Shown: positions 34,087 through 42,360, numbered from the stretch's first letter. The stretch: 64,000 bases of DNA from Segatella copri (GCF_019249795.2 NZ_CP156891.1:186001-250000); one strand, 5' to 3'. The notes: generated by a model not told the origin, from the sequence alone. Made by a program: numbers and translations.

Positions 34087-34128
34087 GGATAGGCTGGGCT
34101 AGGGGCTAGCACCCTAGCCAGTCTATCC
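34087..34128. other. Strong hairpin beside a T9-G8 homopolymer junction
   Basis: GGATAG (34087-34092) pairs with CTATCC (34123-34128), and GGCTAGGG (34097-34104) pairs with CCCTAGCC (34112-34119). It lies between the HU-like stop and the smalltalk start and abuts nine T and eight G (34072-34088). On the minus strand the stem is followed by C and A runs instead of T, so it is not a standard terminator for the operon. Confidence 0.6.
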
Positions 34129-34133
34129 TTGCG

Positions 34134-34391
34134 CTATTCAAGGCCGTCGCCAGTATCGTCCTTGCCGGTAGTACCGCCGCTTGATTCAGAGCCTTGGCCT
34201 TCGCTGCCGGTCTGACCGGTGTTTGAACCGCCTGGGGTAGAACCGCCTGGCGTATTATCCGGAGTGGTTGGGGCGTTGAGGTCAACGTTGGTCTTACCCT
34301 CCTTCTTCGCCTGGTTGATGCGTGACTTCGCCTGGTTGATTTCCAGAAGATTTGCGTTCACGCTACGCATTACGATGCTGTAATTAATCAT
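34134..34391 (-). pseudogene. HU-like DNA-binding protein lacking its HU core
   Basis: The start at 34391 gives 85 residues, beginning MINYSIVMRSVNANLLEINQ, the N-terminus of an HU-related family seen beside smalltalk genes. After residue 33 (KKEGK) the sequence jumps to the usual low-complexity tail (TNVDLNAPTTPDN, then Gly/Ser/Asp-rich to DGLE). The HU fold of roughly 100 residues that normally lies between them is missing, with the frame intact. Recombination between short repeats coding KEGKT-like residues would explain this. Without the core it should not bind DNA as HU does. It is transcribed from the conserved leader upstream. The comparison is from memory of family members. Confidence 0.65.
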
Positions 34392-34423
34392 AGTCGTTTG
34401 TAGTATGTTTAGTGTCCGTGTTT

Positions 34424-34611
34424 GCAACTCCCCAGAACGCCCCGTTCCTGCCGTTTTCGGGGTCTTCATTGATGACCGGCGCCTGCCATCATTTATGACC
34501 CGCGTTGGTCTTAAGAGAAGACCCGAGCAAGGCACAAAAGGCTGTTCTTTCGATTGCCGGTGCAAAGATACAACATTTTCGGACAGAATGCAAGCTATTA
34601 CCCTAACTTTC
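34424..34611 (-). repeat. 188-bp promoter/leader module, copy 1
   Basis: Nearly identical (about seven differences by eye) to 59150-59337. It contains a TTG-N20-TATCTTTG promoter at 34563-34593 on the minus strand and a leader of about 130 nt. The leader has hairpins GGTCTT/AAGACC, GGTC/GACC and CCCCG/CGGGG. Here it precedes the HU-like gene; similarity between the two loci stops at 34424, 32 nt before the ATG. Confidence 0.85.
34563..34593 (-). promoter_or_regulatory. Promoter in leader module copy 1
   Basis: TTG (34591-34593), 20 nt, TATCTTTG (34563-34570) followed by C on the minus strand. The leader to the HU-like ATG would be about 165 nt. Confidence 0.7.
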
Positions 34612-34737
34612 TATGCTGAAAATTGCGTAAGTGGCTGATAGATAATATTTTCTATCGTTTTCTATCAGAACTTTATTGCAGAAACATTGCAAAACAGGAA
34701 AATACGCATTGAAGGTAGCCGAAGAAACGTGAAAAGC

Positions 34738-34892
34738 GGTCATTAAGGTCAAGGTCATTAAGGTCATTAAGCACTTTTCGCTCGCTCTCTTTTCTTATAA
34801 TATAATATTAAAATTATTTAATATTATATTATATATATATTCCGTTCCCCCCGAAACCCTTAATGACCTTAATGACCTTGACCTTAATGACC
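34738..34892. repeat. Origin-like locus 1: inverted iteron blocks b and c around an AT palindrome
   Basis: Block b (34738-34771, plus) reads as GGTCATTAA, GGTCAA, GGTCATTAA, GGTCATTAA, G. Block c (34858-34892) is the same array on the other strand. Between them 34797-34832 is a 16-bp perfect inverted repeat made only of A and T with a 4-nt loop. Inverted iterons plus an AT-rich meltable centre resemble a replication origin or a large operator. No gene lies inside. Confidence 0.8.
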
Positions 34893-35000
34893 GGGGGACA
34901 CCAGTTTTTGAATGTTTGTTTGTGGTATAAATACTTTACATTTGCAAAATGAGTATTGGGAGGATGCTTATAGGTATTGAGTTGATAATATGTCATTTTT

Positions 35001-35034
35001 GGTCATTAAGGTCAAGGTCATTAAGGTCATTAAG
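35001..35034 (+). repeat. Iteron block d
   Basis: A fourth copy of the array, identical to block b, in plus orientation. Between block c and d lies a plus-strand promoter-like TACATTTGC (near 34936) with no gene following. The stretch 35035-35219 contains only a short open frame that runs into the terminator of the next gene, and I reject it as coding. Confidence 0.85.
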
Positions 35035-35219
35035 CTTTTTGCATGAAGTTTAGAATCCGCTTTTTTAAAAAAAAACGACCTGTGTTTGCATACGTTTGTA
35101 ACTGTTTGAATGATAGTGTGAAAGCTTTTCTAATTGCCTGGAATTCTAAAGTTTTTGCCCTTGCAGGGCGTGTGGAGCCTACATGCGAAACTTCAGTAAA
35201 TCATGTGTTTTTAAAAGAA

Positions 35220-35258
35220 AACCTCTCCCTCAGCAAATCAACAGCTAAGGAAGAGGTT
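35220..35258 (-). terminator. Terminator of the 35313-35822 gene
   Basis: AACCTCT.../...AGAGGTT stem with inner GCTGA-type pairing. On the minus strand a T-rich run (TTTTCTTTT) follows, 55 nt after the stop codon. Confidence 0.8.
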
Positions 35259-35312
35259 TGTACAGTTGGTCTTTTTGAAGACCGATTATAACTTAAAAAT
35301 ATTTGAATTTTC

Positions 35313-35822
35313 TTAAAGCTTTGACCAGTCGATGCTGCGGATAAATGCCAAGGTTGAAACCCAATCGCAGTCGAGGCAGAAAGGAGTAGGAACATCCGGG
35401 GTGTTGTAATAAGCCAGGGTAAACTCTGTATCTGCATCCTTAAATGCCTTGTGGTCGATGGTTGCCTGCTTGAAAAACTGGGTTACGAGCGGCTTGTTCT
35501 TGTTTGAAGCCTCCTTCAGTCGCTTCTGGTAGAGCGTAATATAAACACTCATGGCGTAGGCCTGCTCGTTGAGATAGCGAACCTTTATGTTCAAGGTGTC
35601 CTTGCTCAGATTTTTGTCGAGCATTACATACGGTGGCAGAATCTTGCTGCGCATGTAGGTCATTGCGTCAAACTTGAAGAGGGCTGTACGGCGCTCGTCC
35701 ATGCTCTTCGTGGTGTCGTTGAGGATTGCATCAGAAGTGCGGAGCACCTCGTTTAATACATCCTGGGCGCTTGCCTTAGCTATGCTGAGGGTGAGCGCAA
35801 ATAATAATATTATGTATCTCAT
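35313..35822 (-). CDS. Secreted protein of unknown function
   Basis: The start at 35822 (MRYIILLFALTLS) gives a 169-residue product with a signal peptide ending AKASAQ. The mature part is helical. It has two Cys close together near the C-terminus (FCLDCDW), which may form a disulfide or metal site. The gene starts 31 nt after the ModF-like ATPase stop and ends at its own terminator, so the two may be co-transcribed. No family is recognised; it looks lineage-specific. Confidence 0.65.
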   Translation of the reverse strand: MRYIILLFALTLSIAKASAQDVLNEVLRTSDAILNDTTKSMDERRTALFKFDAMTYMRSKILPPYVMLDKNLSKDTLNIKVRYLNEQAYAMSVYITLYQKRLKEASNKNKPLVTQFFKQATIDHKAFKDADTEFTLAYYNTPDVPTPFCLDCDWVSTLAFIRSIDWSKL

Positions 35823-35852
35823 CTTTTTGAAATTATTAATTATCAATTCTTT

Positions 35853-37343
35853 TTAATCGTTGGTGTGGCGCAAGAGGAAGATGCTGTGGTCGATGCACGC
35901 TGGCAATTCTTCCTTATAATGCGTTACCATAATCATGGTTTTGTTCTGGCGGCGACAGAAGGCCTCGATGACGTCTTTTACAAGACGGCGGTTGCGGTTG
36001 TCGAGTCCGTGGAGCGGCTCATCGAGAATCAGCAGTTCCGGATCCTTGACAAAGGCACGTGCCAGGAGAACGAGGCGCTGTTCGCCGCTGGAGAGCTTCA
36101 GGAAACCACGGTCTTCAAGACCTTCCAGTCCGAAGACTTTCATCCAGAAGCGGCACTTGTCCATATCTTCTTCCTTCGGCTTTACATAGAGGCCTACGGA
36201 ATCCATCAAGCCGCTTGCCACGATGCGGATGGCTGGCAGGTCGCGCTGGTAAGAGCGGTGAAGCTCAGGCGATACGTAGCCGATGTGTTTCTTGATGTCC
36301 CAGATGCTTTCGCCGCTGCCTCGAGGATTGTCGAAGAGGGTGATGTCGCAGGCATAACTCTGCGGATTATCGGCACAAACCAGACTGAGGAGCGTACTTT
36401 TTCCGGCTCCGTTCTGTCCGCTCAAAGCCCATCGTTCGCCGTTCATCACGGTCCAGTCGAGGTCGTTGAGGATGATTCGCTCGCCATACTGAATGCGCAC
36501 CTTGTTCATCTTCACCACTTCCTGGGTGTGATATTCGCGGTCGCTGTAAGGCTGGTCTACGATGGCCTGTTCCAGCTCCGGGCTCAGTACATGGGCAGGC
36601 GCGGATTCTCTGCCGGCAAGATATTCGGCGAGGGTTACCTTAGGCAGAACCTTCATATCCTTTACTTCTACCACGTGGGTGATGAAATCAGGAATATCAT
36701 CGCTCTTGCTCAGCACGAGGATAATCTGCAGGGCTCGCTCTGAAGAGAGGGTCTTGAGCAGTTCCTTGAGCTGGTCGCGGGTTTCAGCATCGAGTCCGAT
36801 AAACGGATTGTCCATGATGAGCACGCGAGGCTCTGAGAAGAGGGTAGAGGCAAGTTTGAACTTGCGGAGCTCGCCACTTGAGAGCAGGATGGTGTATTTG
36901 TCCATCAGGTGCTGCATGTGGAAGAGTTCGTAGATGTGCTGCTGCAGGGCTCTGCGCTCCGGAGTGTCTTCGCCTGCCATCCGGTAGGCTTCTTCCAACT
37001 TGTCCTTTACGATAGGCGTGTTCTCGTCTATTTCGAGCTGGTTCCAGCGCTGCTGTAGGAAATAAGTGCGGTCGTTATCGCCTCCGTAGGTGTCGCGGAA
37101 GGTAATATACTTGATGTTGTCGCTCACCATTGTTTTCTGACTAGGTGAGAAATCGTAATCAGGGTCGTGCATCAGGAGTGGGTGGCGACCTACGATGATG
37201 TCAACAAACATTGATTTTCCTCCACCGTTCGGACCTACGATAGCGATGTGCTCACCATCGCACGCCTCGAAGTTTACGGGGTCTGCCATACGCCATTCAG
37301 GCATACGGGTAACACCATTTTTAATGCTAATAATCTTTTGCAT
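35853..37343 (-). CDS. ModF-like protein with two ABC ATPase domains
   Basis: The 496-residue protein is of the size of E. coli ModF (490). Domain 1 has Walker A GPNGGGKS (about residue 37), signature LSSGELRKFKLA and Walker B VLIMDNP. Domain 2 has Walker A GQNGAGKST (about 314), signature LSSGEQRLVLLA and Walker B LLILDEP. In domain 1 the catalytic Glu after the Walker B Asp is Asn, so that site may bind but not hydrolyse ATP. No transmembrane segments and no permease gene are nearby, so transport is doubtful. ModF itself is of unclear function. ruvC lies 5 nt upstream. Confidence 0.85.
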   Translation of the reverse strand: MQKIISIKNGVTRMPEWRMADPVNFEACDGEHIAIVGPNGGGKSMFVDIIVGRHPLLMHDPDYDFSPSQKTMVSDNIKYITFRDTYGGDNDRTYFLQQRWNQLEIDENTPIVKDKLEEAYRMAGEDTPERRALQQHIYELFHMQHLMDKYTILLSSGELRKFKLASTLFSEPRVLIMDNPFIGLDAETRDQLKELLKTLSSERALQIILVLSKSDDIPDFITHVVEVKDMKVLPKVTLAEYLAGRESAPAHVLSPELEQAIVDQPYSDREYHTQEVVKMNKVRIQYGERIILNDLDWTVMNGERWALSGQNGAGKSTLLSLVCADNPQSYACDITLFDNPRGSGESIWDIKKHIGYVSPELHRSYQRDLPAIRIVASGLMDSVGLYVKPKEEDMDKCRFWMKVFGLEGLEDRGFLKLSSGEQRLVLLARAFVKDPELLILDEPLHGLDNRNRRLVKDVIEAFCRRQNKTMIMVTHYKEELPACIDHSIFLLRHTND

Positions 37344-37348
37344 CTCTC

Positions 37349-37924
37349 TTATTTTTTTATTCTACTCTGATTCTTTGTTGCAAAGTCTTTCCAGCTGCTG
37401 TAGTACTTGGCGTCGGTCTCCGGGCGGTTCATCTGCAGAAAGTGGCAGTAGGCTGCCCCCAGTGCATCGGTAGCGTCCATGAACTTCGGCATTTCGTCTT
37501 GCTGAATATGGAGCAGTCGCTGCAGCATTCCCGCCACCTGTTCCTTCGAAGCCTGTCCCTGTCCCGTAATAGCCATCTTGATTTTGAGTGGCGCATATTC
37601 GTGGATAGGAACGCTGTGATGAATGGCGGCTGCGATGGCTACTCCCTGCGCTCTGCCCAGCTTGAGCATCGACTGCACGTTCTTGCCGAAGAAGGGGGCT
37701 TCGATGGCCATCTCATCGGGCAGATAGCTGTCAATGATGCCGGTTACGCGGTCGAAGATCTTGCCCAGCCGGAGATAGGGATCGCTCTCCTTGCGCATGT
37801 CGATGACGCCCATCACCACCAGTTCGGCCTTGTTGCCGATGATGCGGATTACGCCATAGCCCATCACGTTGGTTCCGGGGTCAATGCCGAGAATGATCTT
37901 CTCTGTATTCGATTTCTTGATCAT
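37349..37924 (-). CDS. ruvC: Holliday junction resolvase
   Basis: The 191-residue protein has the RuvC acidic residues: Asp in ILGIDPGTNVMGYG (about residue 15), Glu in AIEAPFFG (about 75), and two Asp in DATDALGAAYCH (about 145-148). It cleaves Holliday junctions with RuvAB. The start ATG is followed by MIKKSNTEK, a slightly extended N-terminus. It is 5 nt upstream of the ModF-like gene. Confidence 0.97.
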   Translation of the reverse strand: MIKKSNTEKIILGIDPGTNVMGYGVIRIIGNKAELVVMGVIDMRKESDPYLRLGKIFDRVTGIIDSYLPDEMAIEAPFFGKNVQSMLKLGRAQGVAIAAAIHHSVPIHEYAPLKIKMAITGQGQASKEQVAGMLQRLLHIQQDEMPKFMDATDALGAAYCHFLQMNRPETDAKYYSSWKDFATKNQSRIKK

Positions 37925-37960
37925 CGCTGATAAATCTCCTGACTTTTTAAAAATGCTGTT

Positions 37961-38605
37961 TTAACGGTCCATATATGGATTGTGAGCGAGCTCTTCGCCT
38001 ATGCTGGTGTATTCGCCATGACCCGGGAGAACCTGGGTTTCGTCAGGCAACTGACCGAGATGGCGCAGACTGTTGATGATGCGGAACATGCTGCCTCCAG
38101 GGAAATCGGTTCTGCCGATAGAGTTGTGGAAGAGGGTGTCGCCGGTGAAGGCTACGTGCTCTGCCTCGCAATAGAAGGTGACGGAACCGCTGCTGTGGCC
38201 AGGAGTGGCGATGACCTGGAACTCGTGGTTGCCGAACTTGATGACCTCTTCATCTTCGAAGAATCTGCCAATAGGCGGAAACTGGTAATCGAGTTGCATC
38301 TGATAGAAGGTTTCTGCCTGCTTGGCGAGTCCCTTCATCAGTTTTTCATCTGCTGCCGATACTTCAGGTTTCAGTCCGAACTCCTGATAGATGGTGTTGT
38401 TGCCGAAGTTATGGTCAAGATGGCCATGGGTTACGAGCAGGTGAACGGGCTTGAGCTGGTTCTCCTTAATATATTGTGTAATAGCCGTCCGCTCTTCCGG
38501 ATAGAAGGCGCCGCAATCGATGATGACGCATTCCTTGGTCTCATCGCTCACCACGTAGCAGTTTTCCTGCAACATGTTTACTTGAAATCTTTCTATATGT
38601 AACAT
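37961..38605 (-). CDS. MBL-fold metallohydrolase (GloB/YcbL type)
   Basis: The 214-residue protein carries the metallo-beta-lactamase motif THGHLDH (HxHxDH, about residues 59-65), GHSSGSVTFYC (about 135) and GDTLFHNSIGRTD (about 155). This set matches YcbL/glyoxalase II-like hydrolases without the extra C-terminal domain of GloB. It may hydrolyse a thioester such as S-lactoylglutathione or another thiol conjugate. Its stop is 36 nt before the ruvC start, in a minus-strand run with rsmG. Confidence 0.9.
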   Translation of the reverse strand: MLHIERFQVNMLQENCYVVSDETKECVIIDCGAFYPEERTAITQYIKENQLKPVHLLVTHGHLDHNFGNNTIYQEFGLKPEVSAADEKLMKGLAKQAETFYQMQLDYQFPPIGRFFEDEEVIKFGNHEFQVIATPGHSSGSVTFYCEAEHVAFTGDTLFHNSIGRTDFPGGSMFRIINSLRHLGQLPDETQVLPGHGEYTSIGEELAHNPYMDR

Positions 38606-38648
38606 TTCTTACTTTGAACTTTATGATTACTTTTCACTCTTCACTCTT

Positions 38649-39275
38649 CTAAGCCGGAACGTAAACCAGTTGCTTGTCCTGGCTGAACCATTCTTCATCG
38701 AAGAAAGTGCTGAGCGGAGTGATTTCTGAAATCTTGAAGTATTGCTTCAGTTCTTCTTTCAGATTGCCGCCTTTCAGACACATAAGTCCGTTAGGCAGAG
38801 CGTTTTGCCCCTTCTGCTTAAAGTTTTTCTTGATAATCTTCATCAGGTCAGGAAGTTGCATTACCGCACGGCTTACCACGAAATCGTACTTGCCTTTTTC
38901 GTCTTCTCCGCGCAGGTGTTCAGCCTTGAGATTCTGCAGATTGATGGCCGTAGCCACCTCGTTGCAGACTCTGATTTTCTTGCCCGTTCCATCTATCAGC
39001 TTGAACTTGCATTCAGGGAAGAGGATAGCGAGCGGAATGCCCGGGAAACCTCCGCCGCAGCCGAAATCGAGAATCTCCGTGCCCGGACGGAAATGGATGG
39101 CTTTGGCTATAGCCAGAGAATGGAGCACGTGGTGCTCGTACAGATTATCGATGTCCTTGCGGCTGATGACATTGATCTTGCTGTTCCAGTCGCGGTATAA
39201 TGCATCGAGTGCCTCGAACTGCTTTTTCTGCTCTTCCGTGAGATTCGGGAAGTATTTCTCTATTATTTCTATCAT
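38649..39275 (-). CDS. rsmG: 16S rRNA (guanine-527-N7)-methyltransferase
   Basis: The start at 39275 (MIEIIEKYFPNLTEEQ) gives 208 residues; the 45 upstream codons of the frame lie in the intergenic promoter zone. The SAM-binding motif is LDFGCGGGFPGIPLAI (about residues 71-86), and the NVISRKDIDNLYEHHVLHS segment near 37-55 is characteristic of RsmG/GidB. It methylates G527 of 16S rRNA. A TACCTTTGC -7 element lies on the minus strand near 39320. Confidence 0.95.
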   Translation of the reverse strand: MIEIIEKYFPNLTEEQKKQFEALDALYRDWNSKINVISRKDIDNLYEHHVLHSLAIAKAIHFRPGTEILDFGCGGGFPGIPLAILFPECKFKLIDGTGKKIRVCNEVATAINLQNLKAEHLRGEDEKGKYDFVVSRAVMQLPDLMKIIKKNFKQKGQNALPNGLMCLKGGNLKEELKQYFKISEITPLSTFFDEEWFSQDKQLVYVPA

Positions 39276-39399
39276 ATAATTATATGTATTCTTCTTTATT
39301 TCTACTGATTTTTCTGCAAAGGTAGTGTAAAAAATCGGAAAACACGTAATAAAAACATCAAAATCTGTCAGATTATGCTCGTATATTAAGATTTTTGCG

Positions 39400-39407
39400 T
39401 AACTTTG
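39400..39407 (+). promoter_or_regulatory. -7 element for the HAD phosphatase gene
   Basis: TAACTTTG followed by CACCCG, 53 nt upstream of the ATG at 39461. It is oriented away from the rsmG promoter, so 39276-39460 is a divergent promoter region. Confidence 0.5.
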
Positions 39408-39460
39408 CACCCGTTTTCAATATAATTTAAGCAAAAATAGATAAAAACAGACAAGAAAAT

Positions 39461-40144
39461 ATGATAAAAGCAGCACTCTTCGATCTGGATGGTGTGGTAT
39501 TCGATACAGAATCACAGTACTCCATCTTCTGGGGAATGATAGGCAGGGAGTATCATCCGGAAATGCCCGATTTCGAATATCGCATCAAAGGACAGACTCT
39601 GGTTCAGATTTACGACAAGTATTTCACCGATGAAGCCGTCTTCGCCCACATCGAAGGTTTTACAGGCGCAAAGGAGGAACAGGCTAAGATTACAGCCCGA
39701 CTGGATGAGTTTGAAAAGACCATGCAGTATGAATATATTGCAGGGTTCGAAGACTTCATCAGCGACTTGAAGCAGCATGGCGTAAAATGCGCTGTGGTAA
39801 CGAGCAGCAACATTCAGAAGATGCTGAATGTCTATGAACGTCACCCGGAATTCAAGGCTTATTTCGACCGCGTGCTGACCAGCGAGGATTTCGCCGAGAG
39901 CAAGCCTCATCCAGACTGCTATCTGAAAGGTGCAGCCTATTTCGGTGTGGAACCGGAGGGCTGTGTAGGGCTGGAAGACAGCTTTAACGGACTGAAGGCG
40001 GTGAGAGCTTCAGGAGCTTTCACCCTAGGTCTTGCCACAACGAACAGCAGAGAAGCCATCCAGCCGCTATCCGACTATGTGATAGATGATTACAGAGGTT
40101 TCAGCTTTGCTGACTTGCAGCGCATCGTGGAGAATGCGAAATAG
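39461..40144 (+). CDS. HAD-superfamily phosphatase, beta-phosphoglucomutase-like
   Basis: The 227-residue protein has HAD motif I AALFDLDGVVFDTE (Asp8 and Asp10), motif II VVTSSN (about 109), motif III Lys in AESKPHPDCY and motif IV GLEDSFNG. The helical cap domain between motif I and II is of the beta-phosphoglucomutase type. It probably dephosphorylates or isomerises a sugar phosphate; the exact substrate is not predictable. It precedes panB by 36 nt on the same strand. Confidence 0.9.
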   Translation: MIKAALFDLDGVVFDTESQYSIFWGMIGREYHPEMPDFEYRIKGQTLVQIYDKYFTDEAVFAHIEGFTGAKEEQAKITARLDEFEKTMQYEYIAGFEDFISDLKQHGVKCAVVTSSNIQKMLNVYERHPEFKAYFDRVLTSEDFAESKPHPDCYLKGAAYFGVEPEGCVGLEDSFNGLKAVRASGAFTLGLATTNSREAIQPLSDYVIDDYRGFSFADLQRIVENAK

Positions 40145-40180
40145 ATTCAACGCAGAACAATAAATAAAACAAAATAAAAA

Positions 40181-40999
40181 ATGGGATATTTATCTACTGA
40201 CAAGAAGAAAATTACCACCAAGACCTTCGCAGAAATGAAGAAGGCTGGCGAGAAAGTAACCATGCTGACAGCATACGACTTTACAACAGCCGGAATTATA
40301 GATGCTGCAGGAATTGACTCTATATTAATAGGTGATTCGGCCAGCAATGTGATGGCAGGAAATGCAGACACATTGCCGATTACCGTAGACCAGATGATTT
40401 ATCACGCCCGCAGCGTGGCACGTGCCTGCCAGCATGCTTTCGTGGTTTGCGACATGCCTTTCGGCAGCTATCAGATCAGCAAGGAAGAGGCGCTGCGCAA
40501 TGCTTGCCGCATGATGAAGGAGACGGGTGTAGACGCTCTGAAACTGGAAGGCGGCGTAGAAATCTGCGACACGGTTAAGGCGCTGGTTAATGCCGGAATC
40601 CCTGTTCATGGTCATCTCGGACTTACCCCGCAGAGCGTTAATAAGTTTGGCGGTTATGGCATTCGTGCCAAGGAAGAGGCTGAGGCACAGAAGCTTATCA
40701 GCGACGCTATTGCACTGGACGAAGCAGGCTGCTTTGCCATCGTGCTGGAAAAGGTTCCTGCTAAGCTCGCTGCTGAAGTAAGCAAGAAGGTAAAGGCTGT
40801 AACAATCGGAATCGGTGCAGGTAACGGCTGCGACGGACAGGTTCTGGTTTATGCTGATGCACTTGGAATGACACAGGGCTTCAAGCCTAAGTTCCTGCGC
40901 CACTTTGCTCAGGTAGGCGAGGAAATGACCAAGGGTGTGAAGGCTTATATTGATGCGGTGAAGACCGTAGATTATCCTAGCGCTGAAGAGAGTTATTAA
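40181..40999 (+). CDS. panB: 3-methyl-2-oxobutanoate hydroxymethyltransferase
   Basis: The 272-residue protein matches PanB: KKAGEKVTMLTAYD near residue 25, ILIGDSASNVMAGN near 52, GLTPQSVNKFGGYG near 146 and IGIGAGNGCDGQVLV near 210. It makes ketopantoate from ketoisovalerate and methylenetetrahydrofolate in the pantothenate pathway. Length is standard. Other pan genes are not nearby. Confidence 0.97.
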   Translation: MGYLSTDKKKITTKTFAEMKKAGEKVTMLTAYDFTTAGIIDAAGIDSILIGDSASNVMAGNADTLPITVDQMIYHARSVARACQHAFVVCDMPFGSYQISKEEALRNACRMMKETGVDALKLEGGVEICDTVKALVNAGIPVHGHLGLTPQSVNKFGGYGIRAKEEAEAQKLISDAIALDEAGCFAIVLEKVPAKLAAEVSKKVKAVTIGIGAGNGCDGQVLVYADALGMTQGFKPKFLRHFAQVGEEMTKGVKAYIDAVKTVDYPSAEESY

Positions 41000-41068
41000 C
41001 ATTAACTCTCTTTTTAGCGAAGTGTAAGAGAGTATAAATACGATAGATTCATAAAAGAGTTTAGAATA

Positions 41069-42289
41069 ATGGATACACAAAATACACCAGTACATATCAA
41101 ACTGTGGCACAAGGACTTCTGGCGATTATGCTTTGCCAACCTCTTGCTGATGTCGAGTGTGTACATGCTCGTTTTTGCCATTCCTTATTTCCTGAATCAG
41201 GAGAATTTCCAGCAGTGGCAAATTGGGTGTGTGCTTCTTGCATACGGCTTGGGATTGTTTCTGTTTGGCGGCTTCTGCTCTTATCTGGTGCAGCGCTACC
41301 GCAGGAATATGGTCTGTCAGCTTTCCATTTTAAGTGTGGTTGTTTGTCATTCGGTTCTTTACTATCTGGATACGTTCTGGAACATCAGGTTTTCTTTTGA
41401 GATTCTCCTGGCGGTCCGTTTTCTGTTGGGAGCATTTCTGGGGTTGGCTCAGATGACGCTTGCCAGTACGCTGGTTATTGATTCCTGCGAGTCGTTCCAG
41501 CGCACCGAGGCTAATTATATTACCTCCTGGTTTGCCCGCTTTTCGATAGCTGTAGGACCCTTGTTGGCATTTTTTGTTTACAACTATTTCGGCATGGGCT
41601 ATGTTTTCCCTACGGCTTCGTTGCTGGCTTTGGGAGCCTTCGTGCTGGTTTCTCGCGCCAAGTTTCCTTTCAAGGCGCCTGCCGAAGGAATCAAGGTATT
41701 CAGCCTCGACCGCTTCTATCTGCCACAGGGAACTCCGCTGTTTGTCAATATTATCCTGATTACTTTTTCTGCGGGATTATACTTTTCTGTGCCTCATTCT
41801 ACTGGTAACTTTCTGATGATTTTCGGAGGATTGGTCTTGGCGTTCCTGGCAGAAAAGTTTGTCTTTGCTGATGCAGATCTGAAGAGTCAGATAATCGTAG
41901 GTCTGATATTGTTGGCTTCTGCTGAACTGATTTCGTTCGGAAGTCAGGAGTTTGCTGTAGAAATCGTGGTTCCAACCTTGCTGGGTTTCAGCTTGGGAAT
42001 CATCGGAAGCCGTTTCCTGCTCTTCTATATCAAGCTTGCCAAACATTGCCAGCGCGGCACGAGCGTGAACTCGTTCTTCCTGGCTTGGGAATTGGGATTG
42101 AGCTTGGGACTCGGTCTCGGATTCCTGTTCCATAATCTTCCGGCGAGAGCGCATTTTGACGTAGATCATCCTGTATATAATATGATTGAATCAGGGATGT
42201 TGCACTATGCGCTTCTTTTTACAATCGTATCGTTGCTGGTGTACAATTTCTTGGTTCATCCTTGGTACATGAAGCATAAAAACAGATAA
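41069..42289 (+). CDS. MFS transporter
   Basis: The 406-residue protein has 12 predicted hydrophobic segments, beginning with LCFANLLLMSSVYMLVFAIP. A GLGLFLFGGFCSYLVQRYRR loop between helices 2 and 3 corresponds to the MFS motif A region. Substrate is unknown. The N-terminus up to about residue 15 is cytoplasmic. The gene ends at a strong terminator and follows panB after 69 nt. Confidence 0.85.
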   Translation: MDTQNTPVHIKLWHKDFWRLCFANLLLMSSVYMLVFAIPYFLNQENFQQWQIGCVLLAYGLGLFLFGGFCSYLVQRYRRNMVCQLSILSVVVCHSVLYYLDTFWNIRFSFEILLAVRFLLGAFLGLAQMTLASTLVIDSCESFQRTEANYITSWFARFSIAVGPLLAFFVYNYFGMGYVFPTASLLALGAFVLVSRAKFPFKAPAEGIKVFSLDRFYLPQGTPLFVNIILITFSAGLYFSVPHSTGNFLMIFGGLVLAFLAEKFVFADADLKSQIIVGLILLASAELISFGSQEFAVEIVVPTLLGFSLGIIGSRFLLFYIKLAKHCQRGTSVNSFFLAWELGLSLGLGLGFLFHNLPARAHFDVDHPVYNMIESGMLHYALLFTIVSLLVYNFLVHPWYMKHKNR

Positions 42290-42307
42290 AATATTTGAAA
42301 TCTCGTT

Positions 42308-42360
42308 TGTTTCATAAAAGCTATTCTTTAAAAGAACCTAAAAATAGCTTTTATGAAACA
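42308..42360 (+). terminator. Terminator after the MFS gene, 18-bp stem
   Basis: TGTTTCATAAAAGCTATT (42308-42325) and its exact reverse complement (42343-42360), followed by a T-run. Confidence 0.9.

Noticed and set aside
33895..35034. Repeat blocks as a possible CRISPR array
   Set aside because: Units are 9-10 bp, directly adjacent without unique spacers, and alternate in orientation; no cas genes are present.
35043..35291. 82-codon open frame after iteron block d, in the position of a missing replication gene
   Set aside because: It begins with a poly-A-coded Lys run, has no recognisable motif, and extends through the terminator hairpin of the neighbouring gene.
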